A DNA stretch of 64,000 nucleotides from Paenibacillus tyrphae (GTDB lineage Bacteria > Bacillota > Bacilli > Paenibacillales > NBRC-103111). The notes below the pieces were generated by a model that was not told the origin of the DNA, did no database searches, and saw only the letters and a program-made list of their open reading frames with translations. The translations under genes were made by a program, and so were the position numbers. Every line of letters begins with the position of its first letter. Position 1 is the stretch's first letter. Where the stretch lies: NCBI RefSeq assembly GCF_027925525.1, contig NZ_BSDJ01000001.1:124001-188000 (forward strand), written 5' to 3'. Positions 35,710 to 43,420 of this stretch are shown piece after piece.

Positions 35710-37230
35710 TCACGCACCGCCTTTCGCTGCCGGATCGCGGCCGTCCTCAAGCGCGTCCCCGAACAAGCCCCTTTCCCCGGCACCGGCTTGTTCCGATCCC
35801 GGGGTTCCGCCCGCTTCCGGCTCCGACTTAAATACAACGCGCTTGCGCGTCTCCGCGAACAGCTTGCCGGGATTGAGCAAGCCGTCCGGGTCGAACGCAA
35901 GCTTCAGCCGCTTCATCAGGCTGATGCCGGACGCGCCGACCTTCCATTCCAGATATGGCGCTTTCACATGCCCGACGCCGTGCTCCCCGGTGATCGTGCC
36001 TCCGAGCCGGATCGCCGCGTCGAAAATTTCCTCGAACGCCAGTTCCACCCGGTGAATCTCCTCTGCATCCCGCGCATCGGTCATCGCCGTCGGGTGCAGG
36101 TTACCGTCGCCCGCATGGCCGAACGTGCAGATCCGCACGTTGTGCTTCGCCGCAATGCGCTGCACCTCCAGCACCATGTCGGCGATCTTCGAGCGCGGCA
36201 CCGTCGCGTCCTCAAGAATGGTTGTCGGCCGCAGTCGGGAGAGCGCTGCCAGCGCACTGCGCCGCGCTTCCATCACTTTGGCCCCTTCCTCCGGCGTCGC
36301 GGCCACCTTCACCTGAATCGCCCCTTCGCGTCTGCAGATCGTCTCGATCTGCTCCAGGTCCTTCTCCACCTGCGCCTCGTCGCCGTCCTGCTCGATCGCC
36401 AAAATCGCCTGCGCATCGACCGGCAGGCCGATTTTGGCGAACGCCTCCACCACCTCAATCGTCGCTTGGTCCATAAACTCAAGCGTACAGGGCGTAATCC
36501 GGTTCGCAATAATCTGCGACACCGTCCGCGCCGCCGCAGGCAAATCGGCGAACACCGCGATCATCGCCCGCCGGTACGCCGGCTTCGGCACAAGCTTAAC
36601 CGTCGCTTCCGTCAAAATCGCCAGCGTGCCTCCAGAGCCTACGAGCAGCCTCGTCAAGTCGTAGCCTGCGACGTCCTTCACCAGCTTGCCTCCCGTCCGC
36701 AGCACCTCACCGCTCGCCAGCACCGCCTCAAGCCCGATGACGTAGTCCTTCGTCGTGCCATACTTGAGTCCACGCAGCCCGCCTGCGCCAAGAGCGATGT
36801 TGCCGCCCATCGTGCAGATGATCATGCTGCTCGGGTCCGGCGGATAAAACAGCCCCGTCTCCTCAACGGCCGCATGAAAGCGCTTAGTATTCAGACCCGT
36901 CTGGAACGTCGCCGTCAGGTTATCCTGATCGATTTCCACAAGCCGGTTCATCCGCGTCATGACCATGATCAGCCCCCCGTGCAGCGGCACCACGCCCGCG
37001 CACAGATTGCTGCCCGCCCCGCGGGTGACCACCGGAATCCGGTGCTGGGCGCAGACGCGCATCACCGCCGCCACTTCTTCCGTCGAAGCGGGAAAAATAA
37101 CGCCGTCCGGCATCGATTGATACAGCGGCGTAGCATCGTAGCTGTACGAAACGAGCGTTTCGGTATCGTCGCGGAACCAGGCGTCCCCGACAATGCTCCT
37201 TAATTGTTGACAAACCGTTGCAGCCAGCAA
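35710..37230 (-). CDS. glcD: Glycolate/D-lactate oxidase FAD subunit GlcD
   Basis: A 506-aa FAD-linked oxidase. The N-terminal PCMH-type FAD-binding domain includes PVVTRGAGSNLCAG and MGGNIALGAGGLRGLKYG. The C-terminal FAD-oxidase domain includes GHAGDGNLHPT and GTITGEHGVGHVK, conserved in GlcD and D-lactate dehydrogenases. The last 40 residues are a low-complexity tail longer than usual. TTG start at 37230 with gggaggg upstream. A promoter with an operator-like palindrome lies 35-80 bp upstream, divergent from the FadR-type regulator's operon. Confidence 0.93.
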   Translation of the reverse strand: MLAATVCQQLRSIVGDAWFRDDTETLVSYSYDATPLYQSMPDGVIFPASTEEVAAVMRVCAQHRIPVVTRGAGSNLCAGVVPLHGGLIMVMTRMNRLVEIDQDNLTATFQTGLNTKRFHAAVEETGLFYPPDPSSMIICTMGGNIALGAGGLRGLKYGTTKDYVIGLEAVLASGEVLRTGGKLVKDVAGYDLTRLLVGSGGTLAILTEATVKLVPKPAYRRAMIAVFADLPAAARTVSQIIANRITPCTLEFMDQATIEVVEAFAKIGLPVDAQAILAIEQDGDEAQVEKDLEQIETICRREGAIQVKVAATPEEGAKVMEARRSALAALSRLRPTTILEDATVPRSKIADMVLEVQRIAAKHNVRICTFGHAGDGNLHPTAMTDARDAEEIHRVELAFEEIFDAAIRLGGTITGEHGVGHVKAPYLEWKVGASGISLMKRLKLAFDPDGLLNPGKLFAETRKRVVFKSEPEAGGTPGSEQAGAGERGLFGDALEDGRDPAAKGGA

Positions 37231-37264
37231 AGCGTTCCCTCCCGTATGCCCCTGAATTAATCAG

Positions 37265-37310
37265 GTCATCTGATGACTTTATTATAAAATCACCCGACTT
37301 CCTCCGTCAA
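37265..37310 (-). promoter_or_regulatory. glcD promoter with palindromic operator
   Basis: On the minus strand TTGACG (37310-37305) and TATAAT (37286-37281), 18 bp apart, form a good promoter. The perfect 13-bp palindrome GTCATCTGATGAC (37265-37277) sits just after the -10, over the start site. It is a natural operator for the FadR/GntR-type regulator encoded divergently at 37832. Confidence 0.75.
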
Positions 37311-37442
37311 TGCTTCCGTCGTACCGCAAGCCGACATGATTCGCCCCGGCAAACATGGTACAATAAGGGAAATCTTGTATGCTGTCACTTCATGCATAGC
37401 CGCTGCATAATGTCGGCTTACGTCCCGACTGGAGGGAATGTT

Positions 37443-37835
37443 ATGGATTTTTTCTCAACTCCAAGGGGTCCTCTCGACGGGCCTCCGCCCTTCTTCATCT
37501 TCTTCTTTGTGCTTATTCTGGTTCTGATCGTAGGTGTCGTCTTGTACGGGATTTTCTCTTCCGTCTCTGTCTGGTCCGCCAACAATGCGTCCGAACGTCT
37601 TACCGTTCCCGGCCGGGTGGTCGCCAAACGCACGCAGGTGTCGGGCGGGTCCGGGGATTCGAGTGCGTTTACGAAATATTTCGCAACCTTCGAATTCGAG
37701 GACGGCGGACGGGTTGAGCTTCCTTTGAAAGGCCCCCAATACGGACTGCTGGTCGAAGGGGATTTCGGCGAGCTGACGTATCAGGGCACCCGCTTCATTG
37801 ATTTTGTCCGCATGAGAAAGGAAGAGCATTCATGA
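37443..37835 (+). CDS. DUF2500 membrane-anchored protein
   Basis: A 130-aa protein. One N-terminal transmembrane helix (about residues 18-42, PPFFIFFFVLILVLIVGVV) is followed by a small beta-rich domain beginning ERLTVPGRVVAKRTQV, typical of DUF2500. The ATG at 37443 has ggaggg upstream. It overlaps the FadR-type regulator gene by 4 bp (ATGA), so the two are co-translated. The family function is unknown. Confidence 0.85.
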   Translation: MDFFSTPRGPLDGPPPFFIFFFVLILVLIVGVVLYGIFSSVSVWSANNASERLTVPGRVVAKRTQVSGGSGDSSAFTKYFATFEFEDGGRVELPLKGPQYGLLVEGDFGELTYQGTRFIDFVRMRKEEHS

Positions 37836-38518
37836 TCCGCAAAGGCTATGAAATCGTCGCCGACGCCCTTCGCGAGCAGATCGAGCAGGGCGTCTGGCCG
37901 GTCGGTTCCCGGATCGACTCGGTCGAGCAGCTCGCCGTGAAGTTCGGGGTCGGCCGCTCCACGATCCGGGAAGCGCTCATGGCGCTGAAAGCGCACGGCT
38001 GGGTGGACGTCCGCCACGGCGGCGGAACGTTCGTGCTCCGCAATAGCGGCGCGCTTCAGATCGAAGCACCCGAGATCGGCAACGTGGAGCAGCTCCGGCA
38101 ATGGCTTGAGCTGCGCTTCATCCTGGAAACCGAAGGCGCAGCACTGGCCGCAGCGCGCCGTGACAGCGGGCATCTGAAGGAGCTGGACAAGATCCTCGCC
38201 GAGATGGCTTCCCTGACCGACGAGGACAAGCTGGAGCAATGCGATATCCGGTTTCACCTGAAGCTGGCCGGAGCGTCCGGCAACGAACTGCTCGTACGCA
38301 CGCTGGAGACGCTGTTCCTGACCATGGGTCCGGCGATGCGGGAAAGCCGCCGGCTGTGGCTGTTCGCGGAGCAGAGTCAGACCGTCCGGCTCTCTGAAGA
38401 GCACCAAGCCATCGTCGACGCGGTCCGGCTGCAGGACGCTGCCCTTGCCCGAGAACGCGTCGCCTCCCACTTGCGCAAGGTAGAGCAGATGCTCCGCCGT
38501 TTAACCTATGAAGCGTGA
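37832..38518 (+). CDS. FadR/GntR-family transcriptional regulator
   Basis: A 228-aa regulator with an N-terminal winged helix (VEQLAVKFGVGRSTIREALM ... GGGTFVLR) and an all-helical FCD effector domain with metal/ligand-binding D and H residues (QCDIRFHLKLAGASGN, EEHQAIVDAV). LldR, GlcC and LutR, which control lactate or glycolate oxidation, belong here. Divergence from glcDF and the palindrome over the glcD start make it the likely regulator of that operon. The acid sensed is inferred, not shown. Confidence 0.9.
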   Translation: MIRKGYEIVADALREQIEQGVWPVGSRIDSVEQLAVKFGVGRSTIREALMALKAHGWVDVRHGGGTFVLRNSGALQIEAPEIGNVEQLRQWLELRFILETEGAALAAARRDSGHLKELDKILAEMASLTDEDKLEQCDIRFHLKLAGASGNELLVRTLETLFLTMGPAMRESRRLWLFAEQSQTVRLSEEHQAIVDAVRLQDAALARERVASHLRKVEQMLRRLTYEA

Positions 38519-38543
38519 TGGCACACGACCAGGTGCATGCGAA

Positions 38544-38573
38544 AAAGCCCGCCGGCATATTCCGACGGGCTTT
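38544..38573. terminator. Bidirectional terminator
   Basis: The stem aaagcccgccgg / ccgacgggcttt lies between the FadR-type gene (plus) and the DUF2325 gene (minus). Confidence 0.85.
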
Positions 38574-38579
38574 CCTCGT

Positions 38580-38903
38580 TTAATGGGCGGCTCCTCCGCC
38601 CTTTTTCAACCATTCGCAGCCGTCTGCGCAGGAGCAGAGCGCCTTCTGCACCGAGCACCACGAACGCTTCGCATAATAAATCGGCACTTCCTGTTCCTTC
38701 GCTTGCTGCTTGATGGCTTTGGTCAGATTATGGTTGACGTAATCCGTCAGCACAAGCACCGCGTCCACCTTTTCCGGAATCCCCTTCTTCACCATTTGGC
38801 ATTTGCGTCCGGACATATGCATCACTTCGTCAAAACCGATATTCGCCAGATGATCGGGCATATTGCCCAAATGATCCGCTCCTACGACCAAAATCGACGG
38901 CAT
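38580..38903 (-). CDS. DUF2325 domain protein
   Basis: A 107-aa DUF2325 protein: MPSILVVGADHLGNMPDHL at the start, AVLVLTDYVNHNLTKAIKQQAK in the middle and a Cys-rich end (WCSVQKALCSCADGCEWLKK). The cysteines suggest metal binding or redox activity. The start follows gaggctcg. The family function is not established. Confidence 0.85.
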   Translation of the reverse strand: MPSILVVGADHLGNMPDHLANIGFDEVMHMSGRKCQMVKKGIPEKVDAVLVLTDYVNHNLTKAIKQQAKEQEVPIYYAKRSWCSVQKALCSCADGCEWLKKGGGAAH

Positions 38904-38990
38904 GTTTCGAGCCTCCTTTTCGTTAACGGGCTGTCTCCTGAGAGAGCCTTCCGCGCATGTATTTTTTATCGTGTATGCCTTCGATTCTCG

Positions 38991-39809
38991 TTATTTCGCG
39001 CCCGCGAGCAGCTTGAGCTTCCGTTCCTCGCGCTCGGCACTGCTCATCCGCGGACAGGTGTAGCAATACCCGTGATCTGTATCCGTCTTGTAAGCGAGAC
39101 AGCAGCTAACTTTCATCCGCAGCCGCTCTCCGGGATTCCGCGGATCGTCGATATAGCGGAACTTCACATCGAGCGGGTGCCGCGGTCGGCCGAATACGTC
39201 CAGTGGCAAGTCCGACATCAGCGCCTGAAAGTCCTCCGTCAGCTTGGCCCGCAGCTCTTCGCTATCGGCTTTGGCTAGCGCCATATCATGCACGTAATAC
39301 ATCCGTGTCGCGATCTGTCCCCACAGCTGCCCCGCGTCAAGCCCTGCCGCTTGCGCCAGCGATGCGAGCAGCGGCCGAAGCGTCTCTCCATACAAGGCGG
39401 AGAGCGCCTGGCGTCTCCACCCGGCCCGGTCTCCCGCAGGCACCGACAGCGTCTTGGCGTCATGAAGCCGGAACCCGAACATCGGACGGCCTTCCTTCAG
39501 ATACAAATTGACCGTCAGATTGCCCGGCGAAAAATCGAACGCCGCATCATACCGGCTGATCATATACTGCTGCGCCGCGCACAGCATGCCGAGCCAGCCG
39601 CTAAAGTAAGTGGCCGGCGCCTGCTCATCCAACGCGCGGATATGCTTGCCATACTTCACCAGAAGCATGTCCGCATGCCGGCGTTCGAGCAGCTGCGACA
39701 GCTTGACCGATAACTCCCCCTCGTCGGGAAGCTCCCGTATGAAAAAAAACTGCGCCTCCAGATCGCTAAGACCTTGCTCCGCCAGCGCTTCATTCCTTGC
39801 CTGCTCCAT
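38991..39809 (-). CDS. FhuF-like ferric siderophore reductase
   Basis: A 272-aa protein whose C-terminus has the FhuF-type [2Fe-2S] motif, two adjacent cysteines then CxxC (KVSCCLAYKTD ... GYCYTCPRM). The N-terminal 200 residues resemble the IucA/IucC-FhuF helper fold. FhuF reductases release iron from ferric siderophores in the cytoplasm. It lies about 240 bp downstream of two Fur boxes, with a small ORF between, so it is presumably derepressed under iron starvation. There are no siderophore transport genes next to it. Confidence 0.85.
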   Translation of the reverse strand: MEQARNEALAEQGLSDLEAQFFFIRELPDEGELSVKLSQLLERRHADMLLVKYGKHIRALDEQAPATYFSGWLGMLCAAQQYMISRYDAAFDFSPGNLTVNLYLKEGRPMFGFRLHDAKTLSVPAGDRAGWRRQALSALYGETLRPLLASLAQAAGLDAGQLWGQIATRMYYVHDMALAKADSEELRAKLTEDFQALMSDLPLDVFGRPRHPLDVKFRYIDDPRNPGERLRMKVSCCLAYKTDTDHGYCYTCPRMSSAEREERKLKLLAGAK

Positions 39810-39832
39810 GCCGCTCTCCCTTCCCGTTCCGG

Positions 39833-40030
39833 TTATTGGCGCTCGGGCGCTCTTTCGATGCTCCCCTGAGCCTTTTCCTCTTCCAACACTTGAACCGATA
39901 TCCTCTGTATGTATGAACCGTACCGGCGATCTTCCGGCTGCGGCTGTAGTCTGTCGGGAATCGAACGGTCCGCAATGCTGCCTGCCCGGCTAAGGTTTCT
40001 ATGCCTGATCAGCTCATACAGCAAACCCAC
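39833..40030 (-). CDS. Candidate 65-aa small protein upstream of the fhuF-like gene
   Basis: An open frame from GTG 40030 with an excellent ggaggagg Shine-Dalgarno 6 bp upstream. It ends 23 bp before the FhuF-like start and lies directly downstream of the Fur boxes. The predicted protein (GLLYELIRHRNLSRAGSIAD ... VQVLEEEKAQG) is charged, with no transmembrane segment or known motif. Its placement suggests it is the first gene of the iron-regulated operon. It could instead be a translated leader. Confidence 0.5.
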   Translation of the reverse strand: MGLLYELIRHRNLSRAGSIADRSIPDRLQPQPEDRRYGSYIQRISVQVLEEEKAQGSIERAPERQ

Positions 40031-40051
40031 GGACGGCTCCTCCTCTTATTG

Positions 40052-40104
40052 TATGATAATGATTCTCAACAACATGTATATTACAAATGATAATGGTTAT
40101 CATT
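40052..40104. promoter_or_regulatory. Two Fur boxes
   Basis: AATGATAATGGTTATCATT (40086-40104) is a perfect dyad close to the consensus GATAATGATAATCATTATC. A second, weaker copy (tgataatgattctcaac) is at 40054-40070. They lie upstream of the small ORF and FhuF-like gene. Confidence 0.88.
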
Positions 40105-40211
40105 CTCGTTGTCAATGGGGTGCCTCTTTTCTCCTAATGTTCTTGTCCCGTCTTCCGGACGATGCATAAAACTTGAAATCCGCCCCAAATTAATGCAAGG
40201 AGGTGCTGCAT

Positions 40212-40513
40212 TTGCATCGCAGGTGGAACGGACTGCTGCTCACAGCAATCCTATGCCTCGCTCTTGTTTTTGCCCCCGTGCTGCTGATGGCCCGAACGGT
40301 TTACGGAGAAGCCCGGGGCATTTACCGCCGTGGACGACGGCCAGATCTGGCTGACGCCGGATAGCACAGCCTACCAAGCGGTCTATGACACCGTGAACGG
40401 CTGGGACCCTTCCGGCGAAGCGCTGTACTATTTCAATCCGGCTACGGCCACCTCGCAGTGGATCTGGTCCAGGCCGCAATTAAACAATCGGAAGCCATAT
40501 TTTTTGCAAATGA
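40212..40513 (+). pseudogene. Decayed SleB/CwlJ-type cell-wall hydrolase
   Basis: A TTG start with aaggaggtg upstream opens an N-terminal hydrophobic segment that joins ARTVYGEARG, the conserved start of the Hydrolase_2 domain. A large internal deletion follows: the next base shifts to another frame that reads FTAVDDGQIWLTPDST and WDPSGEALYYFNPATATS, the C-terminal half of the domain. A further frameshift after RPQL gives TIGSHIFCK and a TGA at 40511-40513, the normal end of the family. Three frames are needed to read it, so the gene is dead. SleB/CwlJ proteins degrade spore cortex at germination. Confidence 0.8.
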
Positions 40514-40531
40514 GAACACGGCTTCCATTGG

Positions 40532-40561
40532 AAAAAGCCGGGCCCTCACAGTTCCCGGCTT
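40532..40561 (-). terminator. Terminator after the YjcZ-like gene
   Basis: The minus-strand stem aagccggg / cccggctttttcc, 24 bp beyond the YjcZ-like stop codon. Confidence 0.75.
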
Positions 40562-40584
40562 GCCGTTGCTTTCACTTATGAAGC

Positions 40585-40677
40585 TTAGAAGAACAAGACG
40601 CTGCAGCTGACAATCACGAGCAGAATAAACAGAACCAGGATGACGCCTGTCGATGTGAAACCGCCAAAACCACCCAC
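40585..40677 (-). CDS. YjcZ-family small membrane protein (30 aa)
   Basis: A 30-aa protein, MGGFGGFTSTGVILVLFILL followed by VIVSCSVLFF. The Gly-rich N-terminus, single hydrophobic helix ILVLFILLVIV and a following cysteine are the hallmark of YjcZ/sporulation-associated small proteins of Bacillales. GTG start with gaaggagtg upstream. It is presumably made during sporulation and inserted into a membrane. Confidence 0.85.
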   Translation of the reverse strand: MGGFGGFTSTGVILVLFILLVIVSCSVLFF

Positions 40678-40853
40678 AATGATCACTCCTTCGACAAAAT
40701 TGAATATCCGCCATTCTCCCCATGTCGAATATTCGCAATATTAATGTATTCGGAGGATGAATAACCCGTATGGACGAGTGAGGGGGGAACATGGATTCAG
40801 ACGGCCCATTCTATTGGCAGGTTGAAGCGACAGGATAAACCATTGTTCGACAG

Positions 40854-40896
40854 TGTGATTTTTTTCACATCACTTTCCTCTCGGACATGCTATAGT
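40854..40896 (+). promoter_or_regulatory. Promoter with perfect Fnr/Crp-type site at about -41.5
   Basis: TGTGATTTTTTTCACA (40854-40869) fits TGTGA-N6-TCACA exactly. An extended -10, TGCTATAGT (TATAGT 40891-40896), follows. With a start site near 40903, the site centre is about -41.5 to -42, the class II activator position, and there is no good -35 box. Confidence 0.75.
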
Positions 40897-40945
40897 AAAG
40901 GCGTAGGGAGGAAGCAAATCCCGACATCAATCAAAGGAAAGGAAC

Positions 40946-41137
40946 ATGCGATATGAACACCGTGCTTCGTTCCCGCTCCGGCCGACGATCACTGCTATAG
41001 CAGTCAATCTTGCCTTAACAAAGTCTCTTACCTTATTGAAAGGTAAGCGAACGATTTTTCTTACGGGAATTTGTGAATATTTTCACGATATCTCGTTGGA
41101 AAATCAACTGGATTCGATGAACCGTCTAATCCTGTAA
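40946..41137 (+). CDS. Possible 63-aa small protein under the Fnr-type promoter
   Basis: The first open frame downstream of the Fnr-type promoter, ATG 40946 after aaaggaaagg. The product (MRYEHRASFPLRPTITAIAV ... ENQLDSMNRL) matches nothing I know, and its codon use is not convincing. It may be a remnant or an untranslated leader. An alternative ATG at 40955 gives only 15 codons. Confidence 0.3.
   Translation: MRYEHRASFPLRPTITAIAVNLALTKSLTLLKGKRTIFLTGICEYFHDISLENQLDSMNRLIL
41071..41088. promoter_or_regulatory. Rex-like operator
   Basis: TTGTGAATATTTTCACGA is one base off TTGTGAA-N4-TTCACAA, the Rex (NADH/NAD+ sensor) consensus. It lies 175 bp before the DoxX start and inside the doubtful 63-aa frame. 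Confidence 0.6.
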
Positions 41138-41262
41138 GTTTAAATGGATATTATCCCTTAATGATGGTAATTTATCCCTCTTCATCTCTTTAGTGTTGTG
41201 CAATAATGAATGGCAAGTGTCACTATTTGGACACAATTTGATACCCAAAGGGAGCGATTATA

Positions 41263-41811
41263 ATGATTATGAAATGGTTACGAGAAAACGTGTATGCTGC
41301 CGGTTTGCTGCTCATATTACGCGTGTACGTCGGATGGACATGGCTTACGGCCGGGTTCCACAAACTTACCGGCGGGTTCGACGCCACCGGGTTCCTGAAG
41401 GGCGCCATTGCCAAACCGCCGATGGACAAGGCCACAAACGAATTGATTTACCCGACCTTCAACGCATTTATCGAAAATTTCGCTTTGCCTAACGCGAAGC
41501 TGATCAACGTCATGATCCCGCTCGGTGAATTTCTCGTCGGTCTCGGCTTAATTCTCGGGACACTCGCGACGGCAGCCGCCTTCTTCGGATTAGTGATGAA
41601 CTTCATGTTCCTGTTCGCCGGAACCGTAAGCACGAACCCTTGGATGGTCCTCCTCGGCTTCGTCCTCTTGGCCGCAGGAGCCAACACTGGCAAATTCGGT
41701 GGCGACTACTACGTACTGCCTTACCTCCGCAAAATGTTCCGTAACAAAGGCGAAGACGGCCACGATCCTAACAAAACCGCCGGCGGCACCCGTGCCCCGA
41801 TGGGAGTATAA
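41263..41811 (+). CDS. DoxX-family membrane protein
   Basis: A 182-aa protein with four predicted transmembrane helices and the DoxX/DoxD motifs LILRVYVGWTWLTAGFHKL near the N-terminus and MIPLGEFLVGLGLILG mid-way. DoxD-type proteins are thiosulfate:quinone oxidoreductase subunits; many DoxX proteins have no known function. The Shine-Dalgarno is aaagggag. Upstream Fnr- and Rex-type sites suggest control by oxygen or redox state. It ends at a strong terminator. Confidence 0.88.
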   Translation: MIMKWLRENVYAAGLLLILRVYVGWTWLTAGFHKLTGGFDATGFLKGAIAKPPMDKATNELIYPTFNAFIENFALPNAKLINVMIPLGEFLVGLGLILGTLATAAAFFGLVMNFMFLFAGTVSTNPWMVLLGFVLLAAGANTGKFGGDYYVLPYLRKMFRNKGEDGHDPNKTAGGTRAPMGV

Positions 41812-41828
41812 TGCAAGCATATGACAAG

Positions 41829-41865
41829 AAGACCACGGATCGATTCCGTGGTCTTACTTTTTTTT
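41829..41865. terminator. Terminator between doxX and modB
   Basis: The stem aagaccacgga / tccgtggtctt with a T8 tail on the plus strand. The tail overlaps the modB stop and its last Lys codons on the other strand. Confidence 0.92.
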
Positions 41866-42519
41866 ATTCACAATTAGCATCATCATAAACGAAATGACGA
41901 TGATCGAGCCGGTCCACCACCAGGCGAGCGTCATGCGGCCGGATTCCACCGCCATGTAGATGGCGGTCGGAACGGTCTGCGTCTTCCCCGGGATGTTGCC
42001 AGCGATCATCAGTGTCGCCCCGAATTCGCCAAGCGCCCGGGCGAAGCCCAAAATGTAAGCCGTAGCGAGGGAGCGCCAGGCCAGCGGCAGCGTAATGTAG
42101 CGGAGCACCTGCCACTCGCCCGCGCCCGCGGAGCGTGCGGCGTCCTCCAGGCTGCGGTCGACCGAAGCGAAGCCGACCTTCATCGTTTGGTATACAAGCG
42201 GGAAGGCGACCACGACGGCAGCAATGACGGCGGCCCACCATGTGAAGATGAGCGGAGCCGCGAACCACTCCTCGATCCAGCGGCCGAACCAGCTCTTCTT
42301 GCCGAGAAGCACCAGCAGGATGAAGCCGATCACGGTCGGAGGAAGCATCAGCGGCAGCATCAGCGCGGTTTCCAGCAGCGTTTTGCCCCGAAACGTACGG
42401 CGGGACAAGCCCCATGCCGCAACGATCCCGAGAACGAACACCAGCGCGCTAGCAACCAGCGATACTTTGACCGATAGCAGGACCGGCGACAGAAAAGCGT
42501 TCCAATCGATACCAGGCAT
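41854..42519 (-). CDS. modB: Molybdate ABC transporter permease ModB
   Basis: A 221-aa permease of the ModB/CysT type. It has five or six transmembrane helices and the conserved segment DRSLEDAARSAGAGEWQVLR, the EAA loop that docks the ATPase. It follows modA after 5 bp. No modC ATPase gene is present, so a shared or distant ATPase must power it. The C-terminal NKKK tail is encoded by the T-tract of the doxX terminator. Confidence 0.92.
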   Translation of the reverse strand: MPGIDWNAFLSPVLLSVKVSLVASALVFVLGIVAAWGLSRRTFRGKTLLETALMLPLMLPPTVIGFILLVLLGKKSWFGRWIEEWFAAPLIFTWWAAVIAAVVVAFPLVYQTMKVGFASVDRSLEDAARSAGAGEWQVLRYITLPLAWRSLATAYILGFARALGEFGATLMIAGNIPGKTQTVPTAIYMAVESGRMTLAWWWTGSIIVISFMMMLIVNKKK

Positions 42520-42524
42520 GCCGG

Positions 42525-43370
42525 CTACTTCCCGGCAGGGATGGTGAAGCCATACTTCGCGAACACGTCCGCCGCTTCTTTACTTTGCAGGTACGTATAG
42601 AAGGCTTCGGCTTCTTTGGCATGCTTCGTCGCTTTGACGATACCGGCCGGATATTCGACCGGCTTATAGGTTTTCGGATCGACGTTGAAGGCGATCTTCA
42701 CCTTCTTGGACGTGAGCGCATCCGTCTTGTAGACGAAGCCTGCTTCCGCGTTGCCCGACTCGACGTACGTCAGCACCTGCCGCACGTCTTTCGCCATGAC
42801 GAGCTTCGGCTGCAAAGCGTCCCACTGCTTCGCGTTCGTCAGCGCTTCCTTGGCATAGCCTCCCGCCGGAACCGATTCCGGCTCCCCGATGGCGACGTGC
42901 TTCACTTCCGGCTTCGCCAAATCGTCCATCGTGCCGACCTGCGCTTTGCCGCCTTCCGGTACGACGACGACGAGCTCGTTGACGAGCAGGTTTTTCTGCT
43001 GCGCCGCATCGACAAGCTGCTTGTCCACCAGTGCCTTCATATTTTTGGCAGCGGCGGACAGGAATACGTCGGCGGGAGCACCCTGCTCGATCTGCTGCTG
43101 CAGCGCGCCGGAGGCCCCGAAGTTGAAGTTCAGCTTGATGCTCGCGTTCTTGCTTTCGTAAGCGGTTTGGATTTCCTTGAGCGCATCGGTCAAGCTCGCC
43201 GCCGCGGAGACGGTCAGCTCCACCTTTTCGGCGGGGGCGGCCTGTTTGGTCTCTTGCCCGGCTTTCGGCGCGTCCGCCGGGGTCGGCTTGGCTTCGCCAC
43301 AGCCGGTAAGCCCGATGGCTAGAGATAAAGCAAGAAGTAGGAATAAACAAGAAGCAGCGATTTTGCGCAA
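42525..43370 (-). CDS. modA: Molybdate-binding lipoprotein ModA
   Basis: A 281-aa solute-binding lipoprotein. The signal peptide ends in LTGC (lipobox, Cys near residue 24), then a charged linker, then the ModA fold: LTVSAAASLTDALKEIQTAY, NFGASGALQQQIEQGAPADV and KHVAIGEPESVPAGGYA, which contain the oxyanion-binding serines. TTG start after gagagg. First gene of the modAB operon, divergent from the regulator gene at 43585. Confidence 0.93.
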   Translation of the reverse strand: MRKIAASCLFLLLALSLAIGLTGCGEAKPTPADAPKAGQETKQAAPAEKVELTVSAAASLTDALKEIQTAYESKNASIKLNFNFGASGALQQQIEQGAPADVFLSAAAKNMKALVDKQLVDAAQQKNLLVNELVVVVPEGGKAQVGTMDDLAKPEVKHVAIGEPESVPAGGYAKEALTNAKQWDALQPKLVMAKDVRQVLTYVESGNAEAGFVYKTDALTSKKVKIAFNVDPKTYKPVEYPAGIVKATKHAKEAEAFYTYLQSKEAADVFAKYGFTIPAGK

Positions 43371-43402
43371 AACGTCCTCTCTCCTATCTATTTAATTATG
43401 TT

Positions 43403-43420
43403 TAGATATAACTAGATATA
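43403..43420. promoter_or_regulatory. Direct repeat TAGATATA in the modA promoter region
   Basis: TAGATATA occurs twice 10 bp apart (43403-43410 and 43413-43420), one helical turn, 33 bp upstream of modA. It is a candidate operator for the divergently encoded regulator. Confidence 0.5.

Noticed and set aside
34075..37203. Two long plus-strand frames (about 500 codons each) opposite glcF and glcD
   Set aside because: Both genes on the minus strand carry diagnostic motifs; the opposite frames are Arg/His-rich without domains and lack initiation signals.
40330..40581. 83-codon frame starting GTG-GAC-GAC as a gene in its own right
   Set aside because: It is the middle of a decayed SleB-type gene; it has no Shine-Dalgarno and its C-terminus is out of frame.
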